Part shown: piece by piece, positions 13,789-18,130 of the stretch
Position numbering within the stretch: position 1 is the first letter of the stretch
How the letters are laid out: every line of letters starts with the position of its first letter
Assembly: GCF_910585845.1 (NCBI RefSeq)
Contig: NZ_CAJUHF010000061.1
Location: 1-18,130 of the forward strand
Length of the DNA: 18,130 bases
Origin: an uncultured Bacteroides sp.
GTDB taxonomy: Bacteria > Bacteroidota > Bacteroidia > Bacteroidales > Bacteroidaceae
Direction of reading: 5' to 3'
Translations under genes and position numbers: made by a program
Notes under the pieces: model-generated
The model's input: the letters and a program-made list of their open reading frames with translations, nothing else
The model's database searches: none
Told to the model about the DNA's origin: nothing

Positions 13789-15447
13789 TTATCCCTTAGC
13801 CTCTTGATACAAGAACCGTTTGATCGAGCGTTTCGGCGTCTTCTCAAACTCCTCAGGATATATCTTCATCTTCTGCACCTGACAGTAGGCTGGCAGGGTC
13901 TGATTCAGTGCGACACGGTTTTCTTCCATGACACGTTCGAGGTCTTCGGTCTTCAGTCCGTGGGCAAAGGCGTCGTCGAAGTCGGGATAAACCAATCCGA
14001 CCAGTTTCTCGTTCTGCTGCACGATGATGCTTTCTGCCACATAAGGCATGTTGTTCAGTTTGTCTTCTATCTCTTCAGGATAGATGTTCTGTCCGTTGGC
14101 ACCGAGCAACATGTTCTTGCTGCGTCCTTTGATGGTGATATTCCCTTCGGCATCCATCAGGGCGAGGTCGCCTGTGTGCAGCCATCCGTCGGCATCTATG
14201 GTTTCCCGTGTGGCTTCTTCGTTCTTATAGTATCCCAGCATCACGTTCGGTCCGCGGCATACGATTTCGCCGGGAATGTTCTCCGGGTCGGGCGAGAGGA
14301 CTTTCACTTCCATGCGTGGAGCCGCCTTTCCGCAAGAGCCCGGTTTGAAGCGCGACCAGTCTTCGTAGCAGATGATGGGACCGCATTCGGTCATTCCGTA
14401 ACCCACCGTATAGGGGAAGTCAATCATGTGCAGGAACTGTTCTACCTCCTGATTGAATGCCGCACCTCCCACGATGACCTCTGCGAAGCGTCCTCCGAAG
14501 GCATTGATTACGTTTTCGCGTACGGTGGCCTTTATCTTGTCGTTGATGATGGGCACTTTCAGCAACAGCTTCATAGCAGGTGTCTCCAGTTTCGGCAGTA
14601 CGTTCTTCTTGATGATCTTCTCAATGATGAGCGGGACGGCAACTACCAGATGGGGTTTCACTTCGGAGAATGCCTGGAAGATGATCTTCGGGCTTGGCAT
14701 ACGGGTGAGGAAGTAGATCTGGCAACCGACGGCAAATTCGTAGAGGAACTCGAAAGCCAGTCCGTACATGTGTGCCATCGGAAGCATGGAGATGACCTTG
14801 TCGCCGGCTTTCAGCGGCAGGACTTCGAAAGCAAATGCGGTGTTGGACCACAGGCTGCGGTAGGGCAGCATCACGCCTTTGGAATAACTTGTCGTGCCGG
14901 AAGTATAGTTGATGGCAGCCAGCTCTTCGGGTTGGTCTTTATGATATGCGATGTGTTCCTTGCGGAAGTTCTTGGGATATTTCCTGCCGAACAGTTCGTT
15001 GAGGTGTTCGCGGGCATAGTCCAACTTTTCGCTGCGCGATACAAGGATGGAGAAGTCTGTCACCAGGATGATGCCCTCCAGCAGGGGCATGGCGGCTTCG
15101 TTGAGGTTTTCCCACACTTGGTCGCCGACGAAGAGCAGTTTCGCTTCGGAATGATTGACGATGTTGTGCACGTTGTCCGCCTTGAACTCGTGCAAGATGG
15201 GCACCACTACGGCGCCGTAGGTCAGTGTGGCAAGGAAAGTGACTCCCCAGTGCGAACTGTTTCGTCCGCAGATGGCTATTTTATCGCCTTTCTTGATGCC
15301 GCTTGCTTCGAAGAGCAGGTGTATTTTTTCTATCTTTCGGGCTACGTCTTTGTATTGCAGAGTGGCACCGTTATAGTCGGTGAGGGCGTCCAGATCCCAG
15401 TTTTTCTTAATACTATTCTCAATATAGGCGATAAAACTTTGTTCCAT
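13789..15447 (-). CDS. AMP-binding long-chain acyl-CoA synthetase (FadD-like)
   Basis: A 552-aa ANL-superfamily enzyme that activates fatty acids to acyl-AMP and then acyl-CoA, in the cytoplasm or at the inner membrane. Motifs in order: phosphate loop YTSGTTSYSKG (181-191), LPMAHMYG (222-229), adenine motif GYGMTECGP (349-357), hinge-side GWLHTGD (421-427) and GRSKNMLLGANGQNIYPEEIE (from 441; split GRSKN plus GQNIYPEE), and the C-terminal catalytic Lys region KTPKRSIKR (from 536). Length is near the 550-600 usual for bacterial long-chain ligases. It is the first gene of a probable two-gene operon with the surface repeat protein. It could be needed for exogenous or recycled fatty acids; the chain length preference is not readable. 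It has a clear promoter and an unusually structured leader. Confidence 0.93.
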   Translation of the reverse strand: MEQSFIAYIENSIKKNWDLDALTDYNGATLQYKDVARKIEKIHLLFEASGIKKGDKIAICGRNSSHWGVTFLATLTYGAVVVPILHEFKADNVHNIVNHSEAKLLFVGDQVWENLNEAAMPLLEGIILVTDFSILVSRSEKLDYAREHLNELFGRKYPKNFRKEHIAYHKDQPEELAAINYTSGTTSYSKGVMLPYRSLWSNTAFAFEVLPLKAGDKVISMLPMAHMYGLAFEFLYEFAVGCQIYFLTRMPSPKIIFQAFSEVKPHLVVAVPLIIEKIIKKNVLPKLETPAMKLLLKVPIINDKIKATVRENVINAFGGRFAEVIVGGAAFNQEVEQFLHMIDFPYTVGYGMTECGPIICYEDWSRFKPGSCGKAAPRMEVKVLSPDPENIPGEIVCRGPNVMLGYYKNEEATRETIDADGWLHTGDLALMDAEGNITIKGRSKNMLLGANGQNIYPEEIEDKLNNMPYVAESIIVQQNEKLVGLVYPDFDDAFAHGLKTEDLERVMEENRVALNQTLPAYCQVQKMKIYPEEFEKTPKRSIKRFLYQEAKG

Positions 15448-15488
15448 GATAATAAGAGTATCTATATCTATTAAAAATTAGGTTATGC

Positions 15489-15520
15489 GCTTGTCGACCG
15501 TTGTTCCGGTCGACATAAGC
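15489..15520 (-). promoter_or_regulatory. Strong hairpin in the acyl-CoA ligase leader
   Basis: GTCGACCG (15493-15500) and CGGTCGAC (15507-15514) form an 8-bp perfect GC-rich stem with a 6-nt loop. GCTT (15489-15492) and AAGC (15517-15520) extend it by four pairs after a 2-nt bulge. It is transcribed in the 5' leader, about 40-70 nt ahead of the ATG. It could be an operator, a leader attenuator or a stabilising structure. Confidence 0.65.
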
Positions 15521-15529
15521 TTATTTCGG

Positions 15530-15543
15530 CAAAATGCATTTTG
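15530..15543. promoter_or_regulatory. 14-bp perfect palindrome near the ligase transcription start
   Basis: CAAAATGCATTTTG is a perfect 14-bp palindrome located about 18-30 nt after the predicted start of transcription. This is a fitting place for a repressor operator. No regulator can be assigned. Confidence 0.5.
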
Positions 15544-15567
15544 TTGCACATTTCGCTGATAATTGTG

Positions 15568-15598
15568 CAAATATAAGGCTTTATTGAAAGAAAGCAAA
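15568..15598 (-). promoter_or_regulatory. Promoter of the acyl-CoA ligase operon
   Basis: On the minus strand, TTTG (15595-15598) and TATATTTG (15568-15575) have a 19-nt spacer, a near-consensus Bacteroidetes promoter. Transcription would begin near 15561, giving a leader of about 114 nt. The 303-nt gap 15448-15750 holds this promoter, the two palindromic elements and the polypurine tract; no gene. Confidence 0.78.
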
Positions 15599-15660
15599 TT
15601 TTTGACCGGAAAAAGCGGGAAGTGCACACGGCTTTTCGTTTACAGGAGTTATCACTTTAA

Positions 15661-15752
15661 CTCTCCCTTCTCATCTCTTCGTTTTCCCTTCTTCATTCTC
15701 TCTTCTTTCTTTTCTCTTTCTCTTTTTCTTCTCTTTTTCTTTTTCCCTTCTC
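15661..15752 (-). other. Polypurine/polypyrimidine tract at the end of fcl
   Basis: Of 92 bases only three break the pyrimidine run on the plus strand (15673, 15681, 15695). From 15696 to 15752 there are 57 pyrimidines without interruption, ending in the fcl stop codon. On the mRNA this is an A/G-only 3' end. No hairpin terminator is visible in it. Confidence 0.85.
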
Positions 15753-16824
15753 AACTTAAGTACCATTGATACATGCGCTGTACGCCTTCTTCGATTTCTA
15801 TCTTGTGGTGCCAGCCCAGGGCATGCAGTTTGGAGGGGTCGGTGAGTTTTCTCATGGTTCCGTCCGGTTTGCTGCTGTCGAAGGCCAGTCGTCCCCGATA
15901 GCCTACGGTGTCCACTATCAGTTCGGCGAGTTGGCGGATAGAGATCTCCTTGCCGGTGCCGATGTTGATGTGGCAGTTGCGTATCTCCTTGTCTCCCGGT
16001 TTGAAAGTATCCTTGAAGTCGACATGTTCCATGACGAAGACACAGGCATCCGCCATCTCTTCGCTCCAGAGAAATTCGCGTAGCGGGGTTCCCGTGCCCC
16101 ACAGTCTCACTTCGTCCGTACCGATGCCGTACTTGCCGAGGACGTCAAGTATCTCTTCCCGAGTGCTGTTACCGTCGACGCCCTCTACGGGACGGCGGTT
16201 CAGGTCGGTCGCTACGGCACTCCAATCCCCTTGTTGCAGGCAGTGGGCGAGGTGTATCTTGCGTATCATGGCGGGCAGGACGTGGCTGCGTTCCAGGTCG
16301 AAGTTGTCGTTCGGACCGTAGAGGTTGGTAGGCATCACGGCAATGTAGTTGGTGCCATACTGTAGGTTGAAACTCTCGCACATCTTCAGTCCGGCGATTT
16401 TGGCGATGGCATACGGTTCGTTGGTGTACTCCAGCGGGGAGGTGAGCAGCACATCCTCCTTCATGGGCTGTTCCGCGTCGCGGGGATAGATGCAGGTGCT
16501 GCCCAGGAAAAGCAGTTTCTTCACCTGATGGCGGAAGCTTTCGCCGATGACGTTTTGCTGTATTTGCAGGTTCTTGTAGATGAAGTCGGCACGATAGATA
16601 CTGTTTGCCATGATACCGCCTACGAAGGCGGCGGCAAGGAACACGTATTCCGGTTGTTCTTCGTCGAAGAAGCGGCGGACGGCCACGGCGTCCAGTAAGT
16701 CGAGTTCCTGGTGGGTCCGTCCGATGAGGTGGGTATATCCTTTGTCTTGCAGGTTCTTCCAGATGGCCGAGCCTACCAATCCACGATGCCCGGCTACGAA
16801 TATTTTGGCGTTTTTGTCCAACAT
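15751..16824 (-). CDS. fcl: GDP-L-fucose synthase (epimerase/reductase)
   Basis: A 357-aa cytoplasmic short-chain dehydrogenase-type enzyme that converts GDP-4-keto-6-deoxymannose to GDP-L-fucose with NADPH, the second step of the de novo pathway. The NADP-binding motif GHRGLVGSA is at 12-20. The catalytic S109 (LGSTCIYP), Y138 and K142 (YAIAK) match the SDR triad, with C111 two residues after the Ser as in characterised GDP-fucose synthases. RSHVLPAMIRK holds the likely His acid. There is an insertion of about 30 residues after this (DWSAVATDLNRRP to DEVRLWGTG), which accounts for the length beyond the roughly 320 aa of the E. coli enzyme. It lies 45 nt behind gmd and is surely in its operon. 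The product feeds fucosylation of surface glycans, alongside salvage enzymes if present elsewhere. Confidence 0.96.
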   Translation of the reverse strand: MLDKNAKIFVAGHRGLVGSAIWKNLQDKGYTHLIGRTHQELDLLDAVAVRRFFDEEQPEYVFLAAAFVGGIMANSIYRADFIYKNLQIQQNVIGESFRHQVKKLLFLGSTCIYPRDAEQPMKEDVLLTSPLEYTNEPYAIAKIAGLKMCESFNLQYGTNYIAVMPTNLYGPNDNFDLERSHVLPAMIRKIHLAHCLQQGDWSAVATDLNRRPVEGVDGNSTREEILDVLGKYGIGTDEVRLWGTGTPLREFLWSEEMADACVFVMEHVDFKDTFKPGDKEIRNCHINIGTGKEISIRQLAELIVDTVGYRGRLAFDSSKPDGTMRKLTDPSKLHALGWHHKIEIEEGVQRMYQWYLS

Positions 16825-16869
16825 TTTTTTCAGTTTTGTTTCTTGTTAGATTGTGTGATATATCGGGAG

Positions 16870-17937
16870 TTATTCGGTTACATGGAGCTTTCTCACGAAC
16901 TTCATGTCGTGTTCAGTCATGATTTTTACCAACTCCTCGAAGCCGGTTTGTCTGGGGTTCCAGCCCAGCAGGGTCTTGGCTTTGGTCGGGTCGCCCAGCA
17001 ATTGTTCCACTTCGGCGGGGCGGAAATATTTCGGGTCTACTTCGATAAGGACTTTCCCGCTTGCCGTGTCGATGCCCTTTTCGTTGACGCCTTCGCCCTC
17101 CCAACGCAGTTCGATGCCTGCTTCCCGGAAGGCGAGCGTGGCAAATTCGCGTACGGTATGCATCTCGCCGGTGGCGATCACGAAGTCCTCCGGAGTGTCA
17201 TGTTGTAGGATGAGCCACATGCACTCCACGTAGTCTCTGGCATATCCCCAGTCGCGCCGCGCGTCCAGGTTGCCTAAGTAGAGCTTGTCTTGGAATCCCT
17301 GTGCGATGCGTGCGGCGGCAAGCGTTATCTTCCGGGTGACGAAGGTTTCGCCTCGGCGTTCGCTCTCGTGGTTGAAGAGGATGCCGTTCACGGCAAACAT
17401 CCCGTAGCTTTCGCGGTAGTTCTTCGTAATCCAGAAGCCGTATTGCTTCGCCACGCCGTAGGGGCTGCGGGGGTAGAAGGGGGTGTTTTCGTTTTGGGGA
17501 ATCTCCTGCACCTTTCCGTACAGTTCGGAAGTGGATGCCTGATAGATTTTCGTCTTCTTCTCCATGCCGAGGATGCGGACGGCCTCCAGTATGCGCAGTG
17601 TACCGATGGCATCGGTTTCGGCGGTATATTCGGGGACATCGAACGAGACTTTGACGTGGCTTTGTGCGGCGAGGTTGTATATTTCGTCCGGTTGCACTTG
17701 CTGTATGATGCGGATGAGCGAGCTGCTGTCCGTCATGTCGCCGTAGTGCAGGTTGATGGTACGCTTCTGCTTCATGTCGCGCACCCATTCGTCGAAATAG
17801 AGGTGCTCGATGCGACCGGTATTGAAGGATGAAGAGCGGCGAAGGATACCGTGCACCTCATACCCTTTTTGCAGCAGGAACTCGGCAAGGAAAGAGCCGT
17901 CCTGCCCCGTGATGCCTGATATTAAAGCTGTTTTCAT
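16870..17937 (-). CDS. gmd: GDP-mannose 4,6-dehydratase
   Basis: A 355-aa cytoplasmic extended SDR enzyme that converts GDP-D-mannose to GDP-4-keto-6-deoxy-D-mannose, the first step to GDP-L-fucose. The NADP-binding motif GITGQDG is at 8-14. The catalytic residues are visible: T136 and E138 in ASTSELYG, and Y160 with K164 in SPYGVAKQYG. FNHESERRGETFVTRKI and the RRDWGYARDYVE segment are family hallmarks. Length is normal. It is the first gene of the gmd-fcl operon. The 5' leader holds a 24-bp perfect palindrome 26-49 nt upstream of the ATG. Bacteroides use GDP-fucose to decorate capsule polysaccharides and glycoproteins; no other polysaccharide genes are seen in the window, so this looks like a stand-alone sugar nucleotide operon. 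Confidence 0.97.
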   Translation of the reverse strand: MKTALISGITGQDGSFLAEFLLQKGYEVHGILRRSSSFNTGRIEHLYFDEWVRDMKQKRTINLHYGDMTDSSSLIRIIQQVQPDEIYNLAAQSHVKVSFDVPEYTAETDAIGTLRILEAVRILGMEKKTKIYQASTSELYGKVQEIPQNENTPFYPRSPYGVAKQYGFWITKNYRESYGMFAVNGILFNHESERRGETFVTRKITLAAARIAQGFQDKLYLGNLDARRDWGYARDYVECMWLILQHDTPEDFVIATGEMHTVREFATLAFREAGIELRWEGEGVNEKGIDTASGKVLIEVDPKYFRPAEVEQLLGDPTKAKTLLGWNPRQTGFEELVKIMTEHDMKFVRKLHVTE

Positions 17938-17962
17938 ATCGTAAGCTTTTTAAGTGGTTATT

Positions 17963-17986
17963 TTAAGTTTCGCATGCGAAACTTAA
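17963..17986. promoter_or_regulatory. 24-bp perfect palindrome in the gmd leader, flanked by direct repeats
   Basis: The palindrome has the core TTTCGCATGCGAAA, extended on each side by TTAAG/CTTAA, with no mismatch. TTAAGTGGTTAT (17950-17961) and TTAAGTGATTAT (17983-17994) are direct repeats, 11 of 12 identical, that flank it and overlap its right end. This is a candidate operator or an mRNA hairpin close to the ribosome binding region. Confidence 0.75.
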
Positions 17987-17994
17987 GTGATTAT

Positions 17995-18130
17995 CTTTTG
18001 TAGGGGCAAAATTCGCTATTTTCCGCGAGAATACAAAAGGTACGGTATAAAGTGTTTGAAAACTTGTTAATATTTAACCTGTTGGTTGAATTAAATTAGT
18101 GAATATTTTATCTGTCCAATCGGACGGTGA
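17995..18130 (-). promoter_or_regulatory. AT-rich region upstream of gmd, possible promoter
   Basis: No gene seen. On the minus strand TACCTTTT at 18035-18042 is one base off the -7 consensus, followed by G, but there is no well-placed TTTG box upstream. The promoter of gmd is probably in this stretch; its exact place is uncertain. Confidence 0.3.

Noticed and set aside
13761..13847. Upstream start for the surface repeat protein
   Set aside because: It would put 29 Arg-rich residues ahead of a perfect signal peptide and overlap the ligase gene. The ATG at 13760 is the likely start.
12997..15474. An 825-codon open frame on the plus strand
   Set aside because: It runs antisense across the surface repeat gene and the acyl-CoA ligase, whose minus-strand proteins have clear families, signal peptide, promoter and motifs. 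Its translation has no recognisable domain and its length follows from codon bias of the true genes.

Overview
The window looks like chromosomal DNA of a Bacteroides-type gut bacterium (Bacteroidales). The evidence is the set of Bacteroidetes promoters (TTTG / TAnnTTTG boxes with 19-22 nt spacers) in front of several genes, weak Shine-Dalgarno use, a TonB-dependent receptor with an N-terminal carboxypeptidase-like domain, a class III fructose-bisphosphatase, tRNAs without encoded CCA, and protein sequences that read as Bacteroides throughout. Species cannot be named from the sequence alone.

Layout. (1) 1-2974: an Rpn-type PD-(D/E)XK nuclease, then a secreted UshA/CpdB-like metallophosphatase/5'-nucleotidase whose signal peptide carries an expanded hexapeptide repeat. 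(2) 2954-5944: a promoter, a small His-rich secreted or membrane-anchored protein and a 773-aa TonB-dependent receptor with a CxxC motif in its plug, separated by an 18-unit heptanucleotide array. This looks like a metal or metal-complex uptake pair. (3) 5945-7813: a repeat-filled spacer, an AraC-family regulator, and a convergent Crp/Fnr-family regulator. (4) 8082-8453: a tRNA operon Ser(GCU)-Glu(CUC)-Lys(CUU) with a clear promoter and intrinsic terminator. (5) 8451-12263: an AspT/YidE-type transporter with two RCK_C domains, then class III fructose-1,6-bisphosphatase. (6) 12264-12521: a convergent intergenic region built from a strong hairpin nested inside an outer inverted repeat. (7) 12522-15598 (minus strand): a long-chain acyl-CoA synthetase followed 28 nt later by an LA_2272-type surface repeat protein. 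(8) 15751-17937 (minus strand): fcl after gmd, the two-step GDP-mannose to GDP-L-fucose pathway, with a 24-bp perfect palindrome in the gmd leader.

Most of the window is housekeeping or envelope biology. The most striking sequence-level feature is that many spacers, and two coding segments, hold short tandem arrays, nearly all with a unit of their own (7, 17, 18, 21, 24, 27, 33 and about 10 bp), as if each locus had expanded its own local sequence. I found no CRISPR array, insertion sequence or prophage. The best candidates for unexplored biology are the His-rich protein/CxxC receptor pair, the acyl-CoA ligase/LA_2272 operon, the structured leaders before the ligase and gmd, and a possible gene-within-gene product in the Rpn nuclease.
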